Shown: piece by piece, positions 1 through 8,315 of the stretch
Numbering within the stretch: the stretch's first letter is position 1
How the letters are laid out: every line of letters starts with the position of its first letter
Source: Halarchaeum rubridurum
GTDB lineage: Archaea; Halobacteriota; Halobacteria; Halobacteriales; Halobacteriaceae
Reading direction: 5' to 3'
Length of the DNA: 64,000 nucleotides
NCBI RefSeq assembly: GCF_014647115.1
Contig: NZ_BMOO01000002.1
Location: forward strand, 434,001-498,000
The notes under the pieces: generated by a model
The model's database searches: none
Seen by the model: the letters and a program-made list of their open reading frames with translations, nothing else
Told to the model about the DNA's origin: nothing
Program-made: the position numbers and the translations under genes

Positions 1-884
1 TCGGAGGCCCCGTAGGGGATGGCGCCCTCGGTGATGAAGGAGAGGCCGAGCGGGATGGCGTTCTTCGCGTTCTCGTACATCTCCGCCGGGTACTTCTCGG
101 GGGCGACGAGGTTGGCGAGCGCCATGCCGAGCGGCGGCGTCATGCCCGCTATCATCACGGCCGCCATCGGCCCGTAGAGCTGTTCGCTGATGAGACCGGT
201 GGCGAAGACGTACGCGACCTTGTTTATCGGACCGCCCATGTCGAAGGCCATCATCCCGCCGAGAATCGCGCCGACGAGGAGCGCCTGGCCGCCCTGCATG
301 TCGCGGAGCCACGCGGTCAGCGCGGCGTTGAGGATGGAGACGGGGACGCCGACGACGAACAGCATCACGGGGAGGAGCACGAGCGTCGTCGCCACCGGGA
401 TGACGAGCACCGGCATCATCGGCTCGATGAAGCCGGGGACGTCGCGGCGCTTGAACCACAGCGCGACGTACCCCGTTATCAGGCCGGCGACGAGCGCGCC
501 GAGGTAGCCGGCCCCCGCGGCACCACCCTGGATACCGATTATCGTCCCGGCCTCCTGCAGGACGTTCCCCTGCTGGATGAGGTACGAGAGGACGAACCCG
601 GGGGCGAGTCCGGGCCTGTCGGCGATGGCGTACGAGATGTACGCGCCGAGAATCGGCACCATGATCGTGAGACCGATGCTCCCGACCTGCGCGAAGAACC
701 ACCCGAGGGTCCCCGTCGCCTCGAAGACGTTCGTGACGTCACCGAAGACGCTCGCCGACGCGTAGCCGAGCGCGAGGAATATCCCGCCGATGGTGACGAA
801 CGGGATCATGTGCGACACCCCGGTCATCAAGTCGTCCTTGATGGAGGTCAGGTAGTCCCGATACGCTGTGGTCAGATCTGCCAT
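1..884 (-). CDS. ptfC: PTS fructose transporter subunit IIC (partial, C-terminus beyond window)
   Basis: Integral membrane permease of a fructose phosphotransferase system; it would move fructose across the membrane coupled to phosphorylation to fructose 1-phosphate by the IIA/IIB partners. About 294 codons are visible, starting MADLTTAYRDYLTSIKDDLM, followed by several long hydrophobic segments and the EIIC signature DMGGPINKVAY near residue 215. The reading frame is still open at base 1, so the protein is truncated by the window, not broken. It lies 77 bp downstream of the 1-phosphofructokinase gene on the same strand, as in the fructose cluster of Haloferax volcanii (glpR-pfkB-ptfC). A TTTTAA box on the minus strand at 914-919 is about 30 nt before the ATG, so it may also have its own promoter. 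Family assignment is firm; fructose specificity is inferred from neighbours. Confidence 0.9.
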   Translation of the reverse strand, partial: MADLTTAYRDYLTSIKDDLMTGVSHMIPFVTIGGIFLALGYASASVFGDVTNVFEATGTLGWFFAQVGSIGLTIMVPILGAYISYAIADRPGLAPGFVLSYLIQQGNVLQEAGTIIGIQGGAAGAGYLGALVAGLITGYVALWFKRRDVPGFIEPMMPVLVIPVATTLVLLPVMLFVVGVPVSILNAALTAWLRDMQGGQALLVGAILGGMMAFDMGGPINKVAYVFATGLISEQLYGPMAAVMIAGMTPPLGMALANLVAPEKYPAEMYENAKNAIPLGLSFITEGAIPYGAS

Positions 885-961
885 GGTCTGTCACGATAGT
901 TGTTCGAGGGTGGTTAAAACCGTTCGGTTGTGCGCTCTTCTGCAGGTATTTGACCGACGCC

Positions 962-1870
962 CTACCGCCGCCGGACGCGCACGTCGTCGCGGACGGCCGC
1001 GATTCCGGTCACGTCGGGCACGCTCGTCCCCGCGACGCCGACGACGCGGGAGGCGACGGCGACGCCCTGCGCGAGCGCCGTCGCGTCGTCCGCGCCGTCG
1101 TCGTACGCCGCGAGCACGCCCGCAAGGAGCGAGTCGCCCGCCCCGACCGTGTCCACGACGTCGACGTCGAGGGCGTTCGCGACGAACGCCCCGTCGGGGC
1201 CGACGAGTACCGCGCCGTCGCCGCCCAGCGAGGCGACCACGCGCTCGTACCCCGTCTCGCGCAGCGCCTCCGCCGCCGCGATACAGTCCTCGACGCTTCC
1301 GGTCGCCATCCCCGTCGCGGCCGCGAGCTCCTCGCGGTTCGGCTTGCAGAGGGCGTACTCCTCGTCGAGCTCGGCGAGCAGCTCGCCGCCGACGTCGACG
1401 GTCGTCGCCCAGTCGCCCGCCGCCGCGAGCCGGTCGACGGCCCCGGGGCCGACGCCCGGCGGGAGGCTCCCGCCGACGACGAGCGACGGCGGCGCGAACT
1501 CGCGCACGCGCGAGAGCAAGTCGTCGACGGCCTCCGGGGTCACCCGCGGACCGTCCTGATTGACCTTGTACTCGCCGTCCGGCGCGAGAATCGTCTGATT
1601 GAGTCGCGTGGACTCCCCGACGGCGACGAACGCCGTCTCGAAGCCCGACTCGGCGAGCTCGTCCGCGAGCACCCGGCCGAACGGGTCGCCCAAGAATCCG
1701 CTCGCGGCCGTCTCGGTGTCGAGCGCGCGGAGGTACTGCGAGACGTTGATACCCTTCCCGCCCGCGTCGATGCGCGCGCCGTCCGTCCGGGCGACGGTCC
1801 CGGCGTCGAGCGGCTCGTCCAGTTCGACCGTGTAGTCGAGCGCGGGGTTCGGCGTGACCGTGAGAATCAC
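962..1870 (-). CDS. pfkB: 1-phosphofructokinase, PfkB family
   Basis: Cytoplasmic kinase expected to phosphorylate fructose 1-phosphate (the PTS product) to fructose 1,6-bisphosphate with ATP. The 302-aa protein begins MILTVTPNPALDYTVELDEP, typical for the FruK/LacC subgroup, has the glycine-rich first PfkB signature AGGKGINVS at residues 36-44 and the second signature DTVGAGDSLLAG at 240-251 with the catalytic aspartate D246. The start is a GTG at 1868-1870 that overlaps the glpR stop codon (GTGA), indicating translational coupling to the regulator upstream. The next gene downstream is the PTS IIC permease, which supports fructose 1-phosphate rather than ribokinase-type substrates. Confidence 0.93.
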   Translation of the reverse strand: MILTVTPNPALDYTVELDEPLDAGTVARTDGARIDAGGKGINVSQYLRALDTETAASGFLGDPFGRVLADELAESGFETAFVAVGESTRLNQTILAPDGEYKVNQDGPRVTPEAVDDLLSRVREFAPPSLVVGGSLPPGVGPGAVDRLAAAGDWATTVDVGGELLAELDEEYALCKPNREELAAATGMATGSVEDCIAAAEALRETGYERVVASLGGDGAVLVGPDGAFVANALDVDVVDTVGAGDSLLAGVLAAYDDGADDATALAQGVAVASRVVGVAGTSVPDVTGIAAVRDDVRVRRR

Positions 1871-2628
1871 GCCGTGACCTCCTCCGTCACGTGCACGCCC
1901 GCGGCGTCCAGCGTCTCCGCGAGCCGCTTCGGGAGCGCGGCGTCCGTGACGAGGTGATCGACGTCCGACAGGTCCGCGAACTGCACGAAACTGCGCTCGC
2001 CGACCTTCGAGCCGTCACAGACGAGCACGACCCGGTTCGCCTTCTGCACCATCAGCTCCTTCATCCGCGCCTCGTTCTCGTTCGGCGTCGTCAACCCCGC
2101 CTCGACGTCGAGGCCGTTCGTCCCGAGGAAGAGGAGGTCGAAGTTCGTTCGCTCCATGAACGATTCGGCGGTCGGGCCGACGAGCGCGCGCGTGCGACGC
2201 CGGAACGTCCCGCCGGTGAGCTTCACCTCCTCGACGCGGTCCCCGAGCTCGACGGCGAGCGGCGGCGAGTTCGTCACCGCGAGGAGGTCGTTCGGGACGC
2301 GTCGCGCCACCTCCGTCGTCGTCGTCCCCGCGTCGAAGAAGACGACTTCGGTGTCCGCGACCTCCTCGACGGCGCGCGCCGCGATGGCGCGCTTCGCCTC
2401 CAGGTTCTTGACCTCGCGCTCGTCGTACGACCGCTCGTTGGCGACCGACGTGGCCGGGAGCGCCCCGCCGTGGCTGCGCTCGATGAGTCCCTCCTCCGCG
2501 AGCGCCCGCAGGTCGCGCCGTATCGTCGCCTTCGAGTAGTCGAGTTCGTCCGCGAGCTCCGAGACGGACTGGCCGTCGTGCGTCGACACCAGTTCCACTA
2601 TCTTCCGTTTTCTCGCTTCCGGTAGCAT
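1867..2628 (-). CDS. glpR: DeoR/GlpR-family transcriptional regulator
   Basis: Cytoplasmic DNA-binding repressor of sugar metabolism. From the chosen start (MLPEARKRKIVELVSTHDGQ, 253 aa) there is an N-terminal DeoR winged helix with recognition stretch SVSELADELDYSKATIRRDL at about residues 17-36 and a C-terminal phosphosugar-binding DeoRC domain (FFDAGTTTTEVAR, TNGLDVEAGL). An in-frame upstream start at 2664 exists, but a TATA-like box on the minus strand at about 2667-2676 places the transcript start near 2643, so 2628 is preferred. GlpR of Haloferax volcanii represses pfkB and fructose genes during growth on glycerol; the same role is inferred here from the overlapping pfkB and the following PTS gene. 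It is divergent from the aIF1A gene. Confidence 0.92.
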   Translation of the reverse strand: MLPEARKRKIVELVSTHDGQSVSELADELDYSKATIRRDLRALAEEGLIERSHGGALPATSVANERSYDEREVKNLEAKRAIAARAVEEVADTEVVFFDAGTTTTEVARRVPNDLLAVTNSPPLAVELGDRVEEVKLTGGTFRRRTRALVGPTAESFMERTNFDLLFLGTNGLDVEAGLTTPNENEARMKELMVQKANRVVLVCDGSKVGERSFVQFADLSDVDHLVTDAALPKRLAETLDAAGVHVTEEVTA

Positions 2629-2666
2629 TGCTGGACGTGGTCTCTGTCGAGAGGAGACGCGCACCG

Positions 2667-2676
2667 CGTATAACTA
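2667..2676 (-). promoter_or_regulatory. TATA-like promoter of glpR-pfkB
   Basis: On the minus strand the AT-rich TAAATAGTTATA stretch in an otherwise GC-rich region lies about 40-45 nt before the glpR ATG at 2628 and would start transcription near 2643. Its position is the argument against the longer start at 2664. Confidence 0.5.
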
Positions 2677-2764
2677 TTTATTTCCGGTCCTGTTCGTTTC
2701 CGCTCGAATCTGGGCGAAACGGTCCCCTCCGGGTCGCTCGCCGCCCGGTGACGAAGGGGAACCG

Positions 2765-2769
2765 TTTAA
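2765..2769 (+). promoter_or_regulatory. TATA-like box of the aIF1A gene
   Basis: CGTTTAACC is centred about 27 nt before the ATG at 2794, the spacing expected for a leaderless haloarchaeal transcript beginning at the start codon. Confidence 0.5.
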
Positions 2770-2793
2770 CCGTGTCGCCGGCCTACTTCCTGT

Positions 2794-3078
2794 ATGAGCG
2801 ACAATCAGGGCCGACGGAACCTCCGGATGCCCGACGACAACCAGGTCTTCGCGGTCGTCACCGAGATGCTCGGTGGGAGCCGCGTGCAACTTCGCTGTGC
2901 GGACGGCAAAGAGCGGATGGGGCGTATCCCCGGCCGGATGAAGTTCCGGACGTGGATTCAGGAGGGCGACGTCGTCATCGCCGAACCGTGGGACTGGCAG
3001 GACGAGAAGGCGAACGTCGAGTGGCGCTACGACGACGACGCCGCCGAGCAGCTGCGCGAAGAAGGCCACATCCAGTAA
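2794..3078 (+). CDS. eif1A: Translation initiation factor aIF-1A
   Basis: Archaeal homologue of eIF1A; binds the small ribosomal subunit A site during initiation. The 94-aa protein has a short basic N-terminal tail ([13 protein letters not shown]) followed by an S1/OB-fold with the family hallmarks [33 protein letters not shown] and [18 protein letters not shown]. Its length equals that of the family. The start is supported by a TATA-like box 27 nt upstream. It stands alone between the divergent glpR and a downstream aldolase gene, and is probably monocistronic. Confidence 0.97.
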   Translation: MSDNQGRRNLRMPDDNQVFAVVTEMLGGSRVQLRCADGKERMGRIPGRMKFRTWIQEGDVVIAEPWDWQDEKANVEWRYDDDAAEQLREEGHIQ

Positions 3079-3118
3079 GACCCGACCGGCGCCGTCCGCG
3101 CGGTGCTCTGATTCGGGG

Positions 3119-3182
3119 GGCGCGTTGCCGCGTTGTCGCGCCGCCGCGTTGCCGCGTTGCCGCGTTGTCGCGCCGCCGCGCC
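3119..3182 (+). repeat. Short imperfect GC tandem repeats (GCCGCGTT/GTCGCG units)
   Basis: The 150-bp gap between aIF1A and the aldolase contains a tract of GCCGCGTT and GTCGCGCC units in which a roughly 20-bp block (CGCGTTGCCGCGTTGTCGCG) occurs twice. It lies upstream of the preferred aldolase start at 3230. An in-frame reading of the tract gives an arginine/proline-rich extension without family character, so it is treated as non-coding. Confidence 0.6.
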
Positions 3183-3229
3183 CGGTGCCGGCCCGGACGC
3201 TTTTGCTCGCGCCGCACTTCGCCACTGGC

Positions 3230-4015
3230 GTGGACCCGCGACACAACGCGCTCCGCCGAACGCTCGCTCGTGACGAGCCGGCGTTCGGCGTGCTCGACAA
3301 CACGTACAGCCCCGCGGCCGTCGAGGTCGTCGGCGAACTCGGCTTCGACTTCGTCTGGATCGACCTCGAACACGGCGGGCCGAGCCCGTGGGACGCCGAC
3401 GCGCTCGCCGACCTCCTGCGCGCGGCCGAGTTGACCGACACCGAACTCCTCGTCCGTATCCCGGAGGCGAACCCGTCGATGGTCCGCAAGGCCCTCGACG
3501 CGGGCGTGCGCAACGTCTTCCTCTCGCGCGTCGAGAGCGCCGCCGAGGTCCGCGACGCCCTCGCGGCCGCGAACTTCGAGTACGACGGCTCGCCGGGTCG
3601 TCGCGGCCTCGCCGGCCCCCGCTCGGCGCGCTACGGCCTCGCGGACGACTACGTCGGGACCGAGGACGAGGAAATCTGTCTCGGCGTGACGGTCGAGACC
3701 GTCGAGGCCGTCGAGAACATCGACGAGATACTCTCGGTGCCGGAGCTCGGTTTCGCCTTCCTCGGGCCGAACGACTTCTCCGTCGCGTACGGCTCGCCCG
3801 GCGATGTCGGCGACCCCGAGGTTCAGGCGGCCGTCGAGACGGTGCACGACGCCGCGCTCGCCCGCGACGTGACGCTCGGCGGACTCACCTTCGGGATGGA
3901 CGACGTCGTCGAGAAGGTCGAACGAGACTACCAACTCCTCCACGTCGGCAGCACCCTCGGCGCGCTCACGAAGACGTTCGGTGACTGGCACGGCCGTTAC
4001 GACGACGCGCGCTGA
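3230..4015 (+). CDS. HpcH/HpaI-family aldolase (2-dehydro-3-deoxyglucarate aldolase-like)
   Basis: Class II, divalent-metal pyruvate aldolase of the HpcH/HpaI/citrate lyase beta family; such enzymes cleave 4-hydroxy-2-oxo acids (for example from homoprotocatechuate or sugar acid breakdown) to pyruvate and an aldehyde. The 261-aa product shows the barrel core GFDFVWIDLEHGG (catalytic histidine), LLVRIPEANP, the metal-binding glutamate in VFLSRVESAAEV and LGPNDFSVAYG. Start GTG at 3230 (VDPRHNALRRTL) is preferred over an in-frame start at 3125 because the extra 35 residues come from a GC repeat tract. No neighbouring gene fixes the pathway; substrate unknown. It converges with the MFS gene that ends at 4022. 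Confidence 0.85.
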   Translation: MDPRHNALRRTLARDEPAFGVLDNTYSPAAVEVVGELGFDFVWIDLEHGGPSPWDADALADLLRAAELTDTELLVRIPEANPSMVRKALDAGVRNVFLSRVESAAEVRDALAAANFEYDGSPGRRGLAGPRSARYGLADDYVGTEDEEICLGVTVETVEAVENIDEILSVPELGFAFLGPNDFSVAYGSPGDVGDPEVQAAVETVHDAALARDVTLGGLTFGMDDVVEKVERDYQLLHVGSTLGALTKTFGDWHGRYDDAR

Positions 4016-4021
4016 GACGCG

Positions 4022-5242
4022 TCAGCCCGCGACGCCGTCGTCCGGTACCTGCGTATGGACGACGAGCGCGGCGAGCACGCTGAGGCCGGCGGCGACGGCG
4101 AACGGGACGGCGAAGCCGGTGGCGCTGAGGGGGCCGGCGACGACGGGGCCGACGCCCGCACCGAGGCCGAACGCCGTCGTGAGCACGGAGAGGGTGGCGG
4201 CGTCGGTGCCGCCCGAGGCGTAGTCGCCGGCGAGCGCGAGCGCGGGCCCGAACGCCATCGCGGCACCGACGCCCTGGAGCGCGCGGAGGGCACCCAGCCC
4301 CCACGGCGTCGTGACGACCCCCTGGAGTAGGAGTGTCGGCGCGGTGACGAGGAGGCCGGCGACGACGAAGCGCTTGCGCCCGTGGCGGTCCGAGAGCCGA
4401 CCGGCGAGCGGTTGCGTGCAGACGAAGGTGGCGACGAACGCGGCGAACTGCGCGCCGAAGGCCGCCGCGCCCTGCCCGAGGCGGGCGTTGACCGCGGGCT
4501 CGATGGCGGCGAAGAAGGCGATGCCGAGCGCGAGCACGAGGGTGGCGACGCCGAGGGCGAAGACGGGGTCGAGGCCGCCCGCGCCGTCCGTCACGGCGAA
4601 CGCGACGTCCGTCGACGCCGCGGCGCTCGTGCTCGCGGGGTCGCGGACGAGCGCGAGGACGACGACGAACCCGACGGCGGCCGCGGCGGCGGCGACGTCG
4701 AAGGAGAGCGCGAACCCGCCGACGGTGTGCCCGAGGAGGGCGTAGGGGCCGCCGTCGACGAGGACGCCGGCGACGAGCGGGCCGACGCCGAAGCCGACGA
4801 GGCGGAGGGCGTTGAAGACGCCGAAGTTGACGCCGCGGTCCTCGGGCGTGCTGTACTCGTTGATGAGCGCGACGCTCGCGGTGACGGTGCAACCGACGCC
4901 GAGACCCTGGACCGCGCGCGCGGCGAACAGCCCGAGGTAGCTGTCGGCGGCGAGGAAGGCGAGGTCGGTGCCGACGAGGACGACGAGACCGGCGAGGACG
5001 AACGCGCGCCGGCGACCGAGCCGGTCCGAGAGCCGCCCGGCGGCCGGTTGGACCAGGGCGTCGAAGACCCCGAAGGCGGCGAGGACGACGCCGCTGAGGA
5101 CGGCGACGGAGAACCCGAGCGTTCGCCCGCCGACGCCCCCGCTCGCGACGTAGAGCGGGAGGGCGACGATGAGGAGCGCGTTCCCGAACGAGTCGGCGAG
5201 GCGCGCGATTCCGAGCGCGACGACGCGCCGGTCCACCGTCAC
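4022..5242 (-). CDS. MFS transporter (DHA1-like, 12 TM)
   Basis: Membrane secondary carrier of the major facilitator superfamily, probably a drug or metabolite exporter. The 406-aa protein has about 12 hydrophobic segments, the loop 2-3 motif GRLSDRLGRRRAF near residue 70 and a matching second-half motif GRLSDRHGRKRFV, as expected for a duplicated MFS fold. The GTG at 5242 (VTVDRRVVALGIARLADSFG) is the most natural start; an earlier ATG at 5290 would add a charged 16-residue tail. It resembles the MFS gene at 6851-8155 in opening motif (ALGIARLADSFGNALLIVALPLY versus ALAFARMADSVGNSF), so the two are likely paralogues. Substrate cannot be told. Confidence 0.88.
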   Translation of the reverse strand: MTVDRRVVALGIARLADSFGNALLIVALPLYVASGGVGGRTLGFSVAVLSGVVLAAFGVFDALVQPAAGRLSDRLGRRRAFVLAGLVVLVGTDLAFLAADSYLGLFAARAVQGLGVGCTVTASVALINEYSTPEDRGVNFGVFNALRLVGFGVGPLVAGVLVDGGPYALLGHTVGGFALSFDVAAAAAAVGFVVVLALVRDPASTSAAASTDVAFAVTDGAGGLDPVFALGVATLVLALGIAFFAAIEPAVNARLGQGAAAFGAQFAAFVATFVCTQPLAGRLSDRHGRKRFVVAGLLVTAPTLLLQGVVTTPWGLGALRALQGVGAAMAFGPALALAGDYASGGTDAATLSVLTTAFGLGAGVGPVVAGPLSATGFAVPFAVAAGLSVLAALVVHTQVPDDGVAG

Positions 5243-5314
5243 GCGTCCCCCCTCGCGGCGTGCATGGACGACCCTTCCGGGGCCGTCCACAAAGCCCCGC
5301 CGGAACCGACCCGC

Positions 5315-6286
5315 TCAGGCGGGCCGGACGGTCGTCCCCGCCTCGCCGTCGAGCGCCGCGGCGAGCGAGTCGGGGTCGGTGACGATAGCGCGCCCGCCCG
5401 TCTCGTCCACGAAGCGCGCACACGCGCCCACTTTCGGCCGCATGCTGCCGGCGGGGAACTCGTCGGCCTCGCGGAGCGCGCGGAGTTCGCCCGGCGTCGT
5501 CTCCCGAATCGGCGTCGGGTCGTCGCTCGCGTAGTCCTGGTACACCGCGTCGACGTCCGTGAGCATGACGACGGTGTCGGCGTCGACGACGTCCGCGACG
5601 AGACGCGTCGTGTGGTCCTTGTCGACGACGGCGGGAACGCCCTCGTACGCCTCTCTATCGCTGTCGCCGGTGGCCGCCTCGCTCGCGGCGTTCTCGTTCG
5701 CCGTCTCGTCGCGCGGGACGACCGGGACGCCGCCGCCGCCCCCGCAGACGACGGGGCCGGCCCGGTTCTCGACGAGCGCGGCGAGGTGGTCGGCTTCGAG
5801 GAGTTCGATTGGCTCCGGCGAGGCGACGACGCGCCGATAGCGCGTCCCCTCGCCGCCGCCGTGGACTTCGGACGTCTCGAAGGGCTTCTCGGCGGCCTCC
5901 GACGCCGTGTAGTAGGGACCGACGGGTTTGGCGGGGTCGTCGAAACCGGGGTCGTCGGGGTCGACGCGGACGCGCGTGACGACGGGGGCAGGCGGCCCGC
6001 CGAAGGCGTCGCCGAAGCCCGTCTGGAGGAGGTAGCCAACCTGGGCCTGCGTCTCGGCGACGAGGACGTCGAGGGGTTCGGCGTCGCCTTCGGACTGCTC
6101 CTCGGCGAGCAGCCGATTGCCGACCTGCGGGCCGTTGCCGTGCGTGAAGACGAGGTCGTGGCCGCGCTCGTGGAGCGGTTCGAGGGCGGCGCGCGTCTCG
6201 TCGATGCGCGCGCGCTGTTCGGCGACCGTCCCCTCACCGGAGCGGAGGAGGGCGTTCCCGCCGAGCGCGACGACGAAGCGGCTCAT
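5315..6286 (-). CDS. arcC: Carbamate kinase
   Basis: Amino-acid-kinase fold enzyme that interconverts ATP plus carbamate with ADP plus carbamoyl phosphate, normally the last, ATP-forming step of arginine deiminase or agmatine/purine fermentation. The 323-aa product begins MSRFVVALGGNALLRSGEGT and has the family blocks THGNGPQVG, CGGGGGVPVV (substrate loop), VVDKDHTTRLVAD, MLTDVDAVY and FPAGSMRPKVGACARFVDETGG. Length fits the family. An in-frame start 38 codons upstream gives a non-conserved tail and is rejected. No arcA/arcB neighbours are in the window, so the local pathway is open. Confidence 0.93.
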   Translation of the reverse strand: MSRFVVALGGNALLRSGEGTVAEQRARIDETRAALEPLHERGHDLVFTHGNGPQVGNRLLAEEQSEGDAEPLDVLVAETQAQVGYLLQTGFGDAFGGPPAPVVTRVRVDPDDPGFDDPAKPVGPYYTASEAAEKPFETSEVHGGGEGTRYRRVVASPEPIELLEADHLAALVENRAGPVVCGGGGGVPVVPRDETANENAASEAATGDSDREAYEGVPAVVDKDHTTRLVADVVDADTVVMLTDVDAVYQDYASDDPTPIRETTPGELRALREADEFPAGSMRPKVGACARFVDETGGRAIVTDPDSLAAALDGEAGTTVRPA

Positions 6287-6400
6287 ACCCGTCGTGGCGG
6301 GCGACGGCCGAAGGGCGTTGCGGCCGACGGGCCCCTCGCGTGCCCCGTGACACCACGGCGTCCGCAGTATCGACCCCACGCTGTCCGCAGAAATCGTCAC

Positions 6401-6805
6401 TCAGGCGCGACGCCCGCGGACGGCGAGCGCGACCATGCAGACGGCGATGAGACAGAACGCGACGAGCGACTGGTTCGGGATGGTCACGGGGCGAACGTGG
6501 ACGGCGGCGCACCCGCCGAAGGTGCAGGTGCCGCCCGCGACGACCTGGAGGTACGACTGGTAGGCGGCGAGGGCGATTCCGCCGGCACAAAAGGGGAGGA
6601 CGAGGCGATAGACCCCGTCGTCGCCCGTGAGGAACGCGTACGCGAGGACGCCGACGAGCGGGTACATGAGGATTCGCTGGTACCAGCAGAGCTCGCAGGG
6701 CGGGTAGCCGAGGACGAGGCTGTACGTCAGGCTCCCGGCGGTGGCGACGGTGGCGAGGAGCGCCGCGACGGCGAGGAGGGTGCGCGAGCGGGGGCGTGCG
6801 GTCAC
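6401..6805 (-). CDS. dsbB: DsbB-family disulfide bond formation protein
   Basis: Small four-helix membrane oxidoreductase that passes electrons from DsbA-like extracellular thiol oxidases to quinones. The 134-aa protein has four hydrophobic segments, the first cysteine pair in PCELCWYQR (C37, C40) and the second pair in GGTCTFGGC (C94, C99), the two redox pairs of the family. It is short but complete compared with bacterial DsbB. It lies just upstream of carbamate kinase and downstream of a MFS carrier on the same strand, with 114 bp to the arcC start; no functional link is evident. Confidence 0.92.
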   Translation of the reverse strand: MTARPRSRTLLAVAALLATVATAGSLTYSLVLGYPPCELCWYQRILMYPLVGVLAYAFLTGDDGVYRLVLPFCAGGIALAAYQSYLQVVAGGTCTFGGCAAVHVRPVTIPNQSLVAFCLIAVCMVALAVRGRRA

Positions 6806-6850
6806 ACCGACCGTTCGGCGCGCACCCCTTTATCCGCTTTCGCTCGCGTC

Positions 6851-8155
6851 TCAGTCCGCGGCCGCGGGGTCGGCGTCGGCGCGGTCGCCGGACGGCCCGC
6901 GCTGGACGGTCTCGTCGACCTGCGAGTAGACGAGGAGGAAGCCGAGGAACGCCAGCACGGCCCCGAAGACGAACGGCGCGGCGTAGGACGTCCCGAACGG
7001 GAGCGTGAAACCGGCGAGGTAGCCGGCGGAGAGCGGGCCGATGGCGACGCCGAGCCCGAACGCCATCGTGAGGACGGAGAGCGTCGTCCCGGAGCTCCGG
7101 CCCTTGGCGATGTCGCCGGCGAGCGCCATCGCGGGCGCGAAGACGGCCGCGCCGGCGACGCCCTGGAGGAAGCGCGCCGCGACCATCCCGAGCGGCGTCG
7201 TGACGAACCCCTGCGCGAGCGTCGTGGGGACGAGCAACAGGAGGCCGGCGAGGATGAACGGTTTGCGGCCGTACTCGTCGCTCCAGGCGCCGATGGGGGC
7301 CTGCAGGAGGACCTGCGCGAGGACGAACGCGGCGAACTCGATGCCGAACCACGTCGCGTTTTGATCGAGTGTGGCGTTGATGTGGGTGGCGAGCGGTTCG
7401 AGGAGGGCGATGCCGACGGCCATGAAGACGGAGGCGACGCCGAGCGTGAAGACGGGGTCGAGGAGCTTGCCCTCGCGCTCGTGGTCGAGGACGGCGATGC
7501 TGAGGTCCTCGCCGGCCTCCTCGCCGAGCTCTTCGGGGTCGGGGTCGGAGACGAGCAGGTGGACGAGGACGGCGCCGACGAGCGAGGAGACCGTGGCGAC
7601 GTAGAACGCGGACTCGAAGCCGGTAATCGACACCCCGAGGAGGGTGTACGGCCCGCCGGCGACGACGCCGCCGGCGACGACGGGACCGAGCCCGAAGCCG
7701 ACCATCCGGAAGGTGTTGAAGACGCCCATCGAGCCGCCGCGTCCGGCGTCCGTGGAGAGTTCGTTCACGAGCGCGACGGTCGCGGGGACGGTGAGCGCGA
7801 CGCCGACGCCCTGCGCGACGCGGATGAGCAGGACGGCGGCGTAGCTCCCGACGAGCGTGTAGACGAAGTTCGCCACCGTCAGGAGGAGCAACCCGGCGAT
7901 GACGAAGACCTTCCGCCGACCGCTGCGGTCGGAGAGGTTGCCGGCGAACGGCTGGATGGCGCTGTTGAAGAAGCCGAACATCGAGAGGATGATTCCCGTG
8001 ATGAGCGCGGGCGCGAGCCCGAACGTCCCGCCGGAGACGACGCCGCTGGCGATGTAGAGCGGGAGGACGACGATGAGGAAGGAGTTCCCCACCGAGTCGG
8101 CCATCCGCGCGAACGCGAGCGCGAGGATGCGCCTGTCGGTATCGAGGACGCCCAC
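6851..8155 (-). CDS. MFS transporter (12 TM)
   Basis: Major-facilitator carrier, 434 aa, with about 12 membrane spans, loop motifs GNLSDRSGRRKVF and GAWSDEYGRKPFI and a central acidic loop (DPDPEELGEEAGEDLS). The GTG at 8155 is chosen because it is preceded by a strong Shine-Dalgarno-like GGAGGTGA about 7 nt upstream and because the reading frame further upstream codes for arginine/alanine-rich sequence with no family character. It is a likely paralogue of the carrier at 4022-5242; both belong to drug-exporter-like MFS groups, substrate unknown. It is divergent from the DMT carrier at 8316. Confidence 0.88.
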   Translation of the reverse strand: MGVLDTDRRILALAFARMADSVGNSFLIVVLPLYIASGVVSGGTFGLAPALITGIILSMFGFFNSAIQPFAGNLSDRSGRRKVFVIAGLLLLTVANFVYTLVGSYAAVLLIRVAQGVGVALTVPATVALVNELSTDAGRGGSMGVFNTFRMVGFGLGPVVAGGVVAGGPYTLLGVSITGFESAFYVATVSSLVGAVLVHLLVSDPDPEELGEEAGEDLSIAVLDHEREGKLLDPVFTLGVASVFMAVGIALLEPLATHINATLDQNATWFGIEFAAFVLAQVLLQAPIGAWSDEYGRKPFILAGLLLLVPTTLAQGFVTTPLGMVAARFLQGVAGAAVFAPAMALAGDIAKGRSSGTTLSVLTMAFGLGVAIGPLSAGYLAGFTLPFGTSYAAPFVFGAVLAFLGFLLVYSQVDETVQRGPSGDRADADPAAAD

Positions 8156-8315
8156 TATCGTCTCACCTCCGCGGTCGTGTCGGTGTATCTCTCGTCCATG
8201 GTAGATAGTAACTGAACGGTTAGTCAGTCGTACGAGAACCCTAGCCGCCGTCGCGTATAAGGGTTGCGCCGGACGCGGCCCTCGCGGGCGGCGCCCCCGC
8301 CCCCGTCGCGCCCGA

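Noticed and set aside
4382-8215. 1277-codon plus-strand open frame
   Set aside because: Antisense to two MFS genes, arcC and dsbB. It is glutamate/arginine-rich shadow coding caused by high GC; the minus-strand genes have clear family motifs.
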